From: Pirellulaceae bacterium
Lineage (GTDB): Bacteria > Planctomycetota > Planctomycetia > Pirellulales > Pirellulaceae
NCBI GenBank assembly: GCA_020852965.1
Contig: JADYZV010000103.1
Coordinates: 1-64,000, forward strand
Direction of reading: 5' to 3'
DNA length: 64,000 nt
Position numbers and translations under genes: made by a program. The notes under the pieces were generated by a model. The model saw nothing but the letters and a program-made list of their open reading frames with translations. It was not told the origin of the DNA and searched no databases. This document shows, one piece after another, positions 1 to 9,055 of the stretch (its first letter is position 1; the number at the start of each line of letters is the position of its first letter).

Positions 1-1308
1 CTCAAGAGCCTTGTCGATTCAGTTGGTGTCATGGCCCCGCGCGATCTGCCATTGAGTGACCTATCACATCGCGACGCTTCCACCATCGAAAGCCCTGATG
101 CGACTGGCAATTTGCCAGACACCTCAGCTGGCGACACCTCAGATGCCTATGTGGCGAATGAATACGAGGGGGAAGCAGACGAAGCCCTCGTATCCGAGGT
201 GGCTGATTCAGCATCGCACCCAAGCGATTCCCTACTTCCGCACAATGCCGACGCTCCAAGCGATTCGCCGCTGCCAGCACCGCCACCGAAGTACGCCAGT
301 AGCGGTTCGAGCAATCACTTCGGTACGGCGCACGCCGGGCTAGAGTCGACCACCGCTCATGGCTCAAATGCCAGTTCCTTGGGTGGGCCGAGCGTAGATG
401 CCGTGGCCACTCGCCCCGAGGATCAAGCGCGTGTGTTCGACGCCGAACATGAACAACACGACGGCATCGTTTTAGGTATCAGCATCGGATCGACTCGCTA
501 TCGCGATGCTGCGTCGGGCAATGTGGCCGATTACTACTATGTTCAACCGGGCGACGATGTGCGCGTTACCTTCCCTTCGGCGGGGAACTCGCCAACGGCG
601 ATCCACAAGTTGTTTACCGTCGTCGACTTTTACGAAAGCAAAATGAGCGAGTACGATGCGACGTTTGCCTTTGTGCCGATCGAACGTTTACAAGCCGCGC
701 GAGGAATGGGAGATGCCGTCTGTTCCATCCAACTCCGCGTGCGCGAAGGAGCCGACTTGAACCATATTCGCGATTCACTGCGCGCTCAGTTCCCATTGGA
801 GATGAGTCTGCAGATCAGCACCTGGCGCGATCTACAAGGTGCATTGTTGGCTGCGGTGCAAATGGAAACCACCATCTTGAACATCCTGCTGTTCCTGATT
901 ATCGCAGTGGCTGGATTCGGTATTCTGGCCACATTCTTCATGATCGTGGTGGAGAAGACCAAAGACATCGGTGTTCTCAAATCACTTGGTGCTAGCGGAT
1001 TCGGAATCGCCTCGATCTTTTTGGGGTATGGAGTACTGCTGGGTGCCCTTGGAGCTGGCGTGGGTGCTGTCGCTGGACTCGTGTTTGTTGCCCATATCAA
1101 TTCGGTAGCCGATCTGCTCGAGACGATTACCGGCCAGGAGGTCTTCGATCCAACCGTGTACTATTTTGAAACCATTCCTACCATCGTCGATCCCTGGACC
1201 GTTGCCTGGGTCATCGTCGGAGCTGTGCTCATCGCCGTGATGGCCAGCGTCTTACCATCCATCCGAGCTGCACGCATGCATCCCGTAGAGGCTCTTCGCT
1301 ATGAATAA
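1..1308 (+). CDS. LolC/LolE-like (FtsX family) ABC transporter permease, 5' end outside window
   Basis: The reading frame is open from base 1, so the start lies upstream of the window. The C-terminal part is a standard FtsX/MacB permease half: a transmembrane segment near 885-950, the family's cytoplasmic coupling stretch (EKTKDIGVLKSLGAS, about 952-1000), two further hydrophobic segments, and the conserved ending with [15 protein letters not shown]. The visible extracytoplasmic part carries about 130 residues rich in Ser, Ala, Asp and Pro (about bases 40-440), which is unusual for LolC/E. The next gene overlaps by 8 bp and encodes the matching ATPase, so the pair is probably a lipoprotein-releasing or MacB-type exporter of the inner membrane. 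Assignment to LolC/E rather than another FtsX branch is inference. Confidence 0.85.
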   Translation, partial: LKSLVDSVGVMAPRDLPLSDLSHRDASTIESPDATGNLPDTSAGDTSDAYVANEYEGEADEALVSEVADSASHPSDSLLPHNADAPSDSPLPAPPPKYASSGSSNHFGTAHAGLESTTAHGSNASSLGGPSVDAVATRPEDQARVFDAEHEQHDGIVLGISIGSTRYRDAASGNVADYYYVQPGDDVRVTFPSAGNSPTAIHKLFTVVDFYESKMSEYDATFAFVPIERLQAARGMGDAVCSIQLRVREGADLNHIRDSLRAQFPLEMSLQISTWRDLQGALLAAVQMETTILNILLFLIIAVAGFGILATFFMIVVEKTKDIGVLKSLGASGFGIASIFLGYGVLLGALGAGVGAVAGLVFVAHINSVADLLETITGQEVFDPTVYYFETIPTIVDPWTVAWVIVGAVLIAVMASVLPSIRAARMHPVEALRYE

Positions 1309-2098
1309 CGCTACCCATGTTAGCCCTGCTGCGCAGCCCATTGGCACTCAGCCTGCCAATTCCCAGCCGTGCAGTTCAGGCGGGCCGACACAGTTGAAGA
1401 TAGCCAGTCCTTATGTGCTCGAAGGTCGTGAGCTCTACAAAACTTATCGCAAGCACAAGCACGAAGTGCCTGTACTCAAGGGCTGTGACTTCCGCGCCGT
1501 TTCAGGCAAGGTAACAGCCATCTTGGGGCAAAGTGGTTCTGGGAAAAGCACGCTGCTGCATCTGTTGGGGACGCTCGACGCGCCCGACGCGGGTGAAATA
1601 TACTTTGACGGCGAGCGGATCGATGCCTTACCACGTCGCCGACGCGATCGCTTTCGAAATGCTCGACTGGGGATGATCTTCCAGTTCTACCATTTGCTGC
1701 CTGAGATCAGCGCCTTCCAAAACGTGCTCATGCCGATGATGATCAAGGAGGGTTTCTTTAGCTACATGCGCAAGCGGACCGAGATCAAGACGCGCGCTAA
1801 AGAATTGCTGCGACGTGTCGGGCTCGAACATCGCTTGCACCATAAGCCGAGTGAGCTCTCTGGTGGCGAGATGCAGCGTGCCGCTATTGCCCGGGCGCTG
1901 GTCGCCGAGCCCGATTTGCTGCTCGCCGACGAACCAACTGGCAATCTTGACCGCGAAACGGGCAAGCAAATCCTGAGTTTGCTCGGGGAACTCAAACGTG
2001 AACGAGGGCTGACCATCGTGATGGTCACTCACGACGAAACCATCGCCGCAGCCTGTGATTCCGTAATCCACCTCGTCGATGGCCGCATCAAAGCGTAG
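1301..2098 (+). CDS. lolD: LolD-like ABC transporter ATP-binding protein
   Basis: 265-residue ABC ATPase that energises the permease encoded just upstream (8-bp overlap, so translationally coupled). Visible motifs are Walker A (GQSGSGKST), the signature LSGGEMQR, Walker B with [12 protein letters not shown], and the switch histidine in VMVTHD. The DEPTGNLD form and the absence of a membrane domain are typical of the LolD/MacB/FtsE group. The first 45 or so residues before the ABC core are extra and low in conservation, so an internal start is possible. The gene symbol reflects family resemblance; the substrate cannot be read from the sequence. Confidence 0.88.
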   Translation: MNNATHVSPAAQPIGTQPANSQPCSSGGPTQLKIASPYVLEGRELYKTYRKHKHEVPVLKGCDFRAVSGKVTAILGQSGSGKSTLLHLLGTLDAPDAGEIYFDGERIDALPRRRRDRFRNARLGMIFQFYHLLPEISAFQNVLMPMMIKEGFFSYMRKRTEIKTRAKELLRRVGLEHRLHHKPSELSGGEMQRAAIARALVAEPDLLLADEPTGNLDRETGKQILSLLGELKRERGLTIVMVTHDETIAAACDSVIHLVDGRIKA

Positions 2099-2105
2099 CG
2101 GAGGG

Positions 2106-2134
2106 GGGGAGGTATGGCGAAGACTGCCCTCCCC
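2106..2134. terminator. G/C-rich hairpin after lolD-like gene
   Basis: GGGGAGG at 2106-2112 pairs with CCTCCCC at 2128-2134 across a 15-nt loop, a few bases after the lolD-like stop and ahead of a convergent gene. There is no T tract, so this is only a candidate terminator. Confidence 0.3.
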
Positions 2135-2279
2135 GCTCGTATGCGTTAGGGTATGACACGCCTCATTTCAGCCGCTCGCCTCGCTCGGCCATCCACTGCG
2201 ATCTGCCTACTCTTCGCAATTTTGCGGGTTCGTTGGTACGCTTATTTTGTCGCGCTGCGGTAGAGTTCGTCCACTTGCG

Positions 2280-4976
2280 CTAGTGCGCGAACAGAAATTC
2301 TTGGCTGGTCATCAGACTCCACAACACATCCTGATACGACTCGGAGCGTTCCACTCCCTCCGCATCGGCCTGGCTAATCAGGCTGAATAGTCGCTCGCGC
2401 TCGAGGGATGATGGAAAGCGAGACAGACTACGCAAGTAGGCTTGATCGATCACTTCGGCTGCGGTTAGATCGTCACGCAACCATTGTGCGACGATGCTAT
2501 TGGGACTGGCGAGTTTGTCGTTGATTGTGTGCCCATTGTTCAAGTGCAGCACTTGAATGATGGTGGGTTGATCGCTGCGTTCACATTCGCAGGTAATTCG
2601 CCGCTGGTGGCGGCCAAATGTTTTCAAGAAAGTGTTGACCACCGCCGAATCGTACAACTCCAACGCGTTGGTCCCCTCGGGATAGAAATCGGTCGGCTTG
2701 CGCTCAGATGAACTAAACTCGATCTCTTTGAAATCGGTCGGTACGCCGGTTACACGCATGACGGCATCCAGCAACACTTCAGCCATCAATCGGCGTGCGT
2801 AGTAGCGACTGTAGAGCCGGTTGTCCTGTGCGTTACCGGCCACAGTGACCGAAGACCGTTGATAGGTTTGCGAGGTCATGATCAAGCGCATCAATGCCTT
2901 CAAATCATAATTGTGCTCGACCAGGTAATCCGCTAGGGCATTGAGCAAGCGTTCGCTGCTGGCCGGATTGCTGGCGCGCAGGTCATCGACCGCCTCGACC
3001 AGGCCGACTCCCATATAGGCCGCCCAAACGCGATTGGCGATTGCGCGGCTAAAGTAGCGATTCTCAGGGCTGGTCAACCATTGGGCCAGCGCTTCGCGTC
3101 GGTCGCCAGGATCATCGAAAGCCAGCGGCGTTGCGTCGAGCGGCGTGGGAGGCTGAGGCTTGCCGGTCGACGGTTGAATCAAATCGCCTTGATCGAGCAC
3201 TAGCAGCGTTCGCTTACCATCGCCGTTGCGAGCGTCTCCGCCCCAACCTTTCGCGCGTACCCGAGCGAACAGGTTGGCCATGCCATAGTATTGATCATTG
3301 GTCCACTTCTCCAACGGATGGTTATGGCATTTGGCACAGCCGATCGACAATCCCATGAAGGCTTGGCAGGTATTCTCCGTGAGGCTTTCAGGGTCTTGAT
3401 GTAGAGCATAGAAGTTCGTAGCACCCTGCTCAGTACTCTCTCCCTTGGCCAACACAATTTCCCGCGCGAATTGATCCCAGGGAGTGTTGGCCTCGACTTG
3501 AGCGCGAATCCATTTGTAAAACGCAGCCACCGCATCGGGGCGGAGCAGGTTCCCGTTGACCAATAATAGATTGGACCATTGATACGACCAGTAGTCGACA
3601 AAGGCATTCGTGGTGAACAGTTCCTCGACCAGCCGCTGCCGACGATCCGGATGAGTGCTCCCCAAAAACTCACGCACTTGCTCGGGCGTCGGGATCGTGC
3701 CCGTCGCGTCGATATATGCGCGGCGCACAAAGGTCTCGTCCGAACAAGTCGGCGAAGGGCTCAGGCCCAACGCCCGCCATTCTTCCAGCAATATATCGTC
3801 GATCAAATTGGCCGAATGGAAGTCATCATAAGCTCGCTCGGCGACCAATGGACTCGACTCCGCCGTCGCATAGGGAACGACGACCGAAGCCATCGCAATG
3901 CGGCTGCCAAACCAAGTGGAGATGGCACCTTTACCGGGGCCCATGATGGTCACCTCTCCTTGCGCGTCGACTTGGGCTACTACGGCATTGGTCGAGGTAA
4001 ACTTGGCCCAATGCGTCACGTCCTCGCAGCGTCCATCGGCATAATGCGCGCGGACGATCAGCGATTGCTTATCGTCTGGGGCAAGCTGCATTTGAGTAGG
4101 CAGGACTTCAATATGATCCAAAGCTGCGTCGACGTCAGCCCCCTGTGGACCAGGGAATCCGCTGGCAATCCATTCGGCCAACACACGGTAGTCGGCCGAG
4201 TCTTCCGCCAAGCGCAGGCCACCTTTATGTGGCACCAACATCGAAGGCTTGGCCAACAACAGGCTGCGGCCGGGTTGCTCGGGTTCGATGCGCCGGCCAT
4301 GGTCTTGGCGAGTTATCGAGAAGTGGTCGGCCACGCTATCGTAGCCATGAAGTGAAAGTCGAAAGCCTCCTTTGCCTGCCAACGCACCGTGACAGGCACC
4401 GCTGTTGCAACCGCTGCGAGCTAGAATCGATTGCACGTGGGCCGTGAATTGCCAACGTTGCGGTGCAGCGGTTCCTTTAACCGTGATTGGCACGCGCGCG
4501 AGAACTTCGTCCGCCTGCTGAATCAATAGCTCGGTTTGGCCATCGTCGACGGCGATCACTCGCTGCGCTTCGACGCGAGCGATTTGTGGATTGTCACAGG
4601 CATAGGTCAACTCGGATGACCACTGTGGTCCGACGACTATATCGTTGCCACGTCGTTCTGTATGCTGCACCGTGAAATCCGCACCCAATGTGGCCCGACG
4701 CTCCGCGTCGGTTTGCATCACGTGCTGCACCTTGAAACCCGCACCCAGTGTGGTCCGACGCTCCGCGCCGGTTTGAATCAGGTGCTGCACCGTGAAACCC
4801 GCGCTGGATTCCGGGCCACTCAGTTCAATGCTGGCCGGGAAGACCGTCAAAGTACCAATGGCGGGTGTGACGGAAGTCTCAGCCGCAGAGGCAATTGCAG
4901 CCAGCAGCATCAAGCTGAAAGCGGCGAGACGGGCAATCGATGATCGAATTGAGTGGGGTGGATAGTTACTACTCAT
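2280..4976 (-). CDS. DUF1549/DUF1553 planctomycete cytochrome-like protein with Big-type domains
   Basis: About 898 residues, with a signal peptide (hydrophobic AFSLMLLAAIASA) after the ATG at 4976; an upstream GTG at 4994 is possible but neither has a clear ribosome-binding site. Order of domains: immunoglobulin-like Big domain (about 35-165), a heme-type CxxxCH segment (CNSGACH, about 190-196), a second Big2-like domain (about 280-370), DUF1549 (about 385-590) with a second Cys pair (CAKCH), and DUF1553 (about 640-890). This architecture is characteristic of Planctomycetota and is thought to be exported; the biochemical role is unknown. Residues about 60-99 are two 20-residue tandem repeats encoded by a 60-bp DNA repeat carrying a REP-like palindrome, and they interrupt the first Big domain. 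Confidence 0.9.
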   Translation of the reverse strand: MSSNYPPHSIRSSIARLAAFSLMLLAAIASAAETSVTPAIGTLTVFPASIELSGPESSAGFTVQHLIQTGAERRTTLGAGFKVQHVMQTDAERRATLGADFTVQHTERRGNDIVVGPQWSSELTYACDNPQIARVEAQRVIAVDDGQTELLIQQADEVLARVPITVKGTAAPQRWQFTAHVQSILARSGCNSGACHGALAGKGGFRLSLHGYDSVADHFSITRQDHGRRIEPEQPGRSLLLAKPSMLVPHKGGLRLAEDSADYRVLAEWIASGFPGPQGADVDAALDHIEVLPTQMQLAPDDKQSLIVRAHYADGRCEDVTHWAKFTSTNAVVAQVDAQGEVTIMGPGKGAISTWFGSRIAMASVVVPYATAESSPLVAERAYDDFHSANLIDDILLEEWRALGLSPSPTCSDETFVRRAYIDATGTIPTPEQVREFLGSTHPDRRQRLVEELFTTNAFVDYWSYQWSNLLLVNGNLLRPDAVAAFYKWIRAQVEANTPWDQFAREIVLAKGESTEQGATNFYALHQDPESLTENTCQAFMGLSIGCAKCHNHPLEKWTNDQYYGMANLFARVRAKGWGGDARNGDGKRTLLVLDQGDLIQPSTGKPQPPTPLDATPLAFDDPGDRREALAQWLTSPENRYFSRAIANRVWAAYMGVGLVEAVDDLRASNPASSERLLNALADYLVEHNYDLKALMRLIMTSQTYQRSSVTVAGNAQDNRLYSRYYARRLMAEVLLDAVMRVTGVPTDFKEIEFSSSERKPTDFYPEGTNALELYDSAVVNTFLKTFGRHQRRITCECERSDQPTIIQVLHLNNGHTINDKLASPNSIVAQWLRDDLTAAEVIDQAYLRSLSRFPSSLERERLFSLISQADAEGVERSESYQDVLWSLMTSQEFLFAH
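4681..4800. repeat. Two tandem 60-bp units with REP-like palindrome, inside a coding region
   Basis: Bases 4681-4740 and 4741-4800 are near-identical 60-bp copies, with the tail of a third (TGCACCGTGAAATCC) just before. Each contains GTGG followed by a palindrome; in the first copy CCGACGC-TCC-GCGTCGG is perfect, in the second one base breaks it. The 60-bp length keeps the reading frame of the DUF1549/1553 gene and yields two 20-residue protein repeats. The same palindrome recurs at 8918-8950 and 41528-41665. Confidence 0.9.
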
Positions 4977-5012
4977 GGCGGAATATGTGTTCACACTTTC
5001 GATTGTCTCGGG

Positions 5013-5453
5013 TTATGGTAGGCTGGCAACGGCTTGGTTTGCAGCAGGGACCGCGAGATTGGGTGCATTCCACACCATAGGATTGATCATCCAAGTAAAT
5101 GAAATGAACATCACGAAAACAATCGCGGCGAGGTAGGTATGTGAATAAGCAGAAAGACAACGGGCTGGCATCCGTGCTAGCCGACGAATAATTACTGCAT
5201 CGACTATCACGACGGCTACAACAGCCATCGAATACTTAGCGAAAAAGTCAGCGACAGACTTTACCGCATCGAATCTGGGAGTTGAACCTACGCCAATCGC
5301 CGCGTAGTGATCAACAAAAGAGTGGCCCACAAAAACGATTAGGAGGTACAACAATCCAAGTGCCATAGCGTGCACGGCAAGAATTGCGATCGGGCCACTC
5401 CATCGAATGCTCTCTGCAATGTCTTGGTCGTCTTCGGCATTGTCTTTTGTCAT
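5013..5453 (-). CDS. Small membrane protein of unknown function
   Basis: 146 residues from the ATG at 5453, chosen because AAAAGGAA sits about 8 bases upstream on the coding strand; the open frame extends further but that extension has no such site. Three hydrophobic segments are visible (residues about 20-47, 74-92 and 104-126), with a short charged N-terminus (MTKDNAEDDQ) and a cytoplasmic RRLARMPAR stretch between the second and third. I do not recognise a family. It lies upstream of, and on the same strand as, the DUF1549/1553 gene, with a gap too short to exclude co-transcription. Confidence 0.6.
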   Translation of the reverse strand: MTKDNAEDDQDIAESIRWSGPIAILAVHAMALGLLYLLIVFVGHSFVDHYAAIGVGSTPRFDAVKSVADFFAKYSMAVVAVVIVDAVIIRRLARMPARCLSAYSHTYLAAIVFVMFISFTWMINPMVWNAPNLAVPAANQAVASLP

Positions 5454-5912
5454 TGTTTGATTCCTTTTGAATGCCGGTTCTTGGCACCCAGGGCATTCGA
5501 TCGCCGAACGATTGCGTTTACTCGGTTCGCCGATATGACATTTTAGCAAGGAGGAACGCGAGCAGTGCTCCAGAGCGAGAATGTCCAGCATTCAGTCGGA
5601 TAGAAAGTTGCCCTTGCTTATGATAGCACACTTTCAGTGATTTTTTCCCAAAAATGAGGCCAGTTCTCGGCTGGCTTTGGCCACTCTGCAGAACTTCCCA
5701 ATTGGTGGTGGGATTCGTATAATTGAAGAGCTGTACGTGAACGAAGGGCTAGGAAACAATTCGCTGACCACTGTAACCCGATATTCCGACCCAATCCGCG
5801 CTCGACGCCCAACACCACGCAACGATGCTTCGCGCAGGACGCGGAGCTCGCAAAGAATTCACCGCAAAATTTGTACAGCGTAATGCCTCAATTCCACAAC
5901 AGGTTTAATAGT

Positions 5913-7079
5913 ATGAAGTTTCGTTCCTTTGAATCCTATCATTTCATTCTGAGCCTGTTCGTAGCTGCTTGGTTCGTTGCGGCTGGGGCGCTGGCAGCCG
6001 CAGCTCAGGAGCCGACGAATTCAGCCCAAGCGACAGGATCGAGCGAGACGACAAGCAGCGCGGCGAGGTATCAGCAGTTGGTCGATCGTAGCGTCGAGTA
6101 CCTACGGCAACGTGGCCAAGCCGACGATGGCTCGTTTTCATCTGCGGTCGGTATTGGGCCGACCGGAGTGGTCGTCTCGGGTTTGTTGTCCACGGGTGTC
6201 GCTCCTCATGATCCGCTGGTTGTGAAGAGCTTGAACTATTTGCTGTCCAACGTGCAGCCCGACGGAGGCATCTATCGAGTCGATTCGTCGCACAAGAACT
6301 ACGATACGTGTATTGCCATGGTAGCCTTGGCGCAGGCCAATCAGGACGGCAAATACCAAACCATCATCGATCGGGCTGAGCGCTTCGTCAAAGGACTGCA
6401 GTGGGACGAAGGGGAAGGTAAGGATCCCAGCGATCTATTCTACGGAGGTGCCGGCTATGGTTCGCATTCGCGCCCCGATCTGTCCAACACGGCTTATTTG
6501 ATCGATGCGCTCCACACGCTGGGCAATCCAGAGAATGACGAGGCGATTCAAAAGGCGTTGAGTTTCGTATCGCGTTGTCAGAACCTCGAGTCGCCGGCCA
6601 ACAACTCGGAATTTGCCGCGAAAATTAACGATGGTGGCTTTTACTACACGGTTGCCGACGGAGGCGAAAGCAAGGCGGGCAATGAGCCCAACGGGGGCCT
6701 TCGCAGCTATGGCTCGATGACCTACGCCGGTCTGAAGAGCATGATCTACGCCGGTGTCGGCGCCGAAGATCCTCGAGTCGAAGCGGCTGTCACCTTTCTG
6801 CGCAAGCACTACTCGCTCGACGACAATCCAGGAGTCGGGCAACAAGGACTTTTCTACTACTACCAAACCATGGCCAAAGCTCTTGACGCCTTCGGGGAGG
6901 CTAAGTTTGCCGACGCCAGTGGAACCGAGCACGACTGGAGAGCTGAGTTGCTCGACAAGCTCGGTGAGCTGCAGCAGCCAGACGGTAGCTGGGTCAATCC
7001 GAATACTCGCTGGATGGAGGGGGATCCGAACCTGGTAAGTGGCTATGCGCTGTTAGCCCTGTCGCATTGCAAACCGTAG
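5913..7079 (+). CDS. Secreted prenyltransferase/squalene-oxidase repeat protein (terpene-cyclase fold)
   Basis: About 388 residues from the ATG at 5913; the frame is open further upstream, but this start puts a signal peptide (SLFVAAWFVAAGALAAAAQE) directly at the N-terminus. The mature part shows repeated alpha/alpha-barrel motifs of the squalene cyclase/prenyltransferase superfamily: QRGQADDGSF, NVQPDGGIY, AGYGSHSRPDLSNTAYLIDAL, and the C-terminal QQPDGSWVN. The long DxDD motif of true squalene-hopene cyclases was not seen, and the protein is shorter than those enzymes, so catalysis of triterpene cyclisation is not implied. Planctomycetes have many such secreted proteins without assigned function. 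A strong inverted repeat follows the stop codon. Confidence 0.8.
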   Translation: MKFRSFESYHFILSLFVAAWFVAAGALAAAAQEPTNSAQATGSSETTSSAARYQQLVDRSVEYLRQRGQADDGSFSSAVGIGPTGVVVSGLLSTGVAPHDPLVVKSLNYLLSNVQPDGGIYRVDSSHKNYDTCIAMVALAQANQDGKYQTIIDRAERFVKGLQWDEGEGKDPSDLFYGGAGYGSHSRPDLSNTAYLIDALHTLGNPENDEAIQKALSFVSRCQNLESPANNSEFAAKINDGGFYYTVADGGESKAGNEPNGGLRSYGSMTYAGLKSMIYAGVGAEDPRVEAAVTFLRKHYSLDDNPGVGQQGLFYYYQTMAKALDAFGEAKFADASGTEHDWRAELLDKLGELQQPDGSWVNPNTRWMEGDPNLVSGYALLALSHCKP

Positions 7080-7089
7080 TCCGGTTGGT

Positions 7090-7155
7090 GTAGTGGACGA
7101 GGTTACGAGTCCCGGACGCATCATACATCAGAGGACTCGTAACCTCGTCCACTAC
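7090..7155. repeat. Perfect 23-bp inverted repeat (GTAGTGGACGAGG family)
   Basis: Bases 7090-7112 are the exact reverse complement of 7133-7155, separated by 20 bases. The arms begin GTAGTGGACGAGG and end with GAGTCC. It starts about 10 bases after a stop codon, so it could act as a transcription terminator, but there is no T tract and related arms occur at 10210-10277, 25584-25595 and 58799-58991, which points to a dispersed element. Confidence 0.9.
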
Positions 7156-7424
7156 CTGGAGACCGCGAGCCGGCATTTCTTACCGAGCCGCTCAAGTTTC
7201 GGTAAATGCGACATTCGCTTCGTGCTGAACTAAAATCCAACTTGGCGAGCACTTTCTTCTCTCTGGCGGCTCCACACGCGATCGATGATATGACTTCGCG
7301 TGTACCTTGGACGGATCCTGGTCTAGGTTCGCTTCTGCGTTTTGGCTTGGCATGGCTGCCCGAGCGATGAACGCTGGGACAATGCGCGGTGCTGCTTGGC
7401 ACCGCAAGACAGGATTGCTCGCTT

Positions 7425-8864
7425 ATGTTTGGAGTTCGTCGACGCTGGCCTATCTTGACTGCCGCCGGTGCAGTCCTCTTGTACGTTGTCAACAACTATC
7501 AGATCTCCGGGTTGGAAAATCTGCATCTCGAACCTCTCGGCCGCACTCAGCAGGCACGCTCACAACCAGGTGCCAATCCGCTCCAGAGTCTAACCGAGGG
7601 TGGCTTGGGGTTTGATCTCACGCAGTTCGGAATTCAGAGTTCACCGAGCCTGGCCGGGCCCAGCGATTTAGGTATGGATCCCTACTCAGCTACGGCATCA
7701 CAACACTCACCCGCTTGGCGCAATGTACTCAGCACGGGTGAGAAACTGGCGCTATGGCAGGACAAACTTGCGCCGCAAGAGCGTTTGACCGGGACTGGGG
7801 TAACCAGCTCTCTCGGCTTTCCGACTTCGAGTCCCATACCTGCGCCGCGCGGGATGAGTAGTGCTGGGTTCAATGGTTTCGGTCCGAGCGCCCGTGGAAT
7901 GGGGATGTCCGATTTCGCTTCGTCGCCCTCGACCACTGCGAGCACGGCTCCTACTACCCAAGAGAGCATCACTGCCGGCATGATGACCGGCTTGGGAGGA
8001 ACCGCACTTCCAACGCTACTTACGAACAGTCCTCTCAATTCGTTTGGCGCGGCGACAGGTGACAATCGTACTGTGCGCATTGCCTCTTTTCATCTCCCAG
8101 CGCTGGGACCTGCCCTGCTCAACAAACCACACGTGGTGCAGATGTTGATAGCCATTCTTCGTCAATACGATGTGGTTGCGCTGCAAGGCATCCAGAGTTC
8201 ACGCGACGACGTGCTGCCGATGATTATCGACAAGCTGAATCAATCGGGGCGTCGCTACGACTATCTCATAGGCCCGCGCGTTGGCCGCGCAGCTCCGCAT
8301 CACCAATTCGCCTATGTTTTCGACACGGACAAACTGGAGACCGATCGCTTCGCGCTTTATAGCGTTGATGATCCTGAAGACCTGATGAACTGCGAACCGC
8401 TAGTGGCTTGGTTTCGTTGCAAAGGGGTTCCGCAGCGCGACGCGTTTACCTTCTCGTTGGTCAATATCCTGATAGATCCCAATTTTGCCGATGCCGAGCG
8501 CTCGATTCTTCCCGGCTTGATCGACGCGGTCGTTCAAGACGGGAGAAACGAAGACGATTGGATCCTGTTGGGCGATTTCGCTGGTGGCAATGCCCAATTG
8601 TCGATGCTCGACGCCGCTTCCGTTCGTTTTGCGTTGTCCGACATTCCCACCGACGTCGCTGGTACACGCATGCTCGATACGCTACTCTTCTCCGCTCGAG
8701 CCACCACCGAGTTTACTGGCCGCGCAGGTGCATTTGACTTTCTACGCAAGTACAATCTATCTATCGAGCGAGCGCTGGAAGTCAGCCCGCACATGCCAGT
8801 TTGGGCTGAATTCTCCAGTATCGAAGGTGCCCAGCCCGGCCGCATCGCCCCGCTGATACAATAA
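7425..8864 (+). CDS. Endonuclease/exonuclease/phosphatase-fold protein with N-terminal membrane anchor
   Basis: 479 residues from the ATG at 7425; a GTG at 7389 in frame is less likely because the ATG start places basic residues and a hydrophobic helix (RRRWPILTAAGAVLLYVV) at the N-terminus as an anchor or signal. Residues about 40-200 are Ser/Thr/Gly/Pro-rich linker. The C-terminal part (about 205-470) resembles the EEP superfamily: RIASFHL at the start, VVALQGIQ where the metal-binding Glu of the family is usually found (here Gln), and LLGDFAGG in the place of the GDFN motif. The substitutions at QGIQ and FAGG suggest altered or lost catalysis. No operon partner is evident. Confidence 0.65.
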   Translation: MFGVRRRWPILTAAGAVLLYVVNNYQISGLENLHLEPLGRTQQARSQPGANPLQSLTEGGLGFDLTQFGIQSSPSLAGPSDLGMDPYSATASQHSPAWRNVLSTGEKLALWQDKLAPQERLTGTGVTSSLGFPTSSPIPAPRGMSSAGFNGFGPSARGMGMSDFASSPSTTASTAPTTQESITAGMMTGLGGTALPTLLTNSPLNSFGAATGDNRTVRIASFHLPALGPALLNKPHVVQMLIAILRQYDVVALQGIQSSRDDVLPMIIDKLNQSGRRYDYLIGPRVGRAAPHHQFAYVFDTDKLETDRFALYSVDDPEDLMNCEPLVAWFRCKGVPQRDAFTFSLVNILIDPNFADAERSILPGLIDAVVQDGRNEDDWILLGDFAGGNAQLSMLDAASVRFALSDIPTDVAGTRMLDTLLFSARATTEFTGRAGAFDFLRKYNLSIERALEVSPHMPVWAEFSSIEGAQPGRIAPLIQ

Positions 8865-8866
8865 TA

Positions 8867-9036
8867 GTCGCTGGCCGCTCCGCCGTCGGATTTCCTACAT
8901 TGCCAATAGAGAAGCGACTGTCAATGTGGCCCGACGCTCCGTCGTCGGAATTCCCGTATTACCAATACGCAAGCGACTGATCGGCGGAGCAATCCACCTC
9001 TATCAAAAACATGGATCGGCGGAGCGATCCACGACT
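8867..9036. repeat. Intergenic cluster of REP-like palindromes and tandem copies
   Basis: Two degenerate tandem copies end in AAGCGACTG (about 8867-8917 and 8918-8979); the second holds GTGGCCCGACGCTCCG with an imperfect partner. They are followed by two copies of ATCGGCGGAGC-ATCCAC (8979-8998 and 9013-9033). The last forms a perfect 6-bp stem GGATCG/CGATCC with the loop GCGGAG on the plus strand; read on the minus strand it is GTGG-headed like the other copies. The frame of the downstream lactonase gene runs into this cluster, which argues for its later GTG start. Confidence 0.8.
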
Positions 9037-9055
9037 ACTCAAAAGAGAGCTCACC

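Noticed and set aside
4681-4800. CRISPR-like array
   Set aside because: Units are contiguous tandem copies with no variable spacers, inside a coding frame; no cas genes are present. The same holds for 41497-41672.
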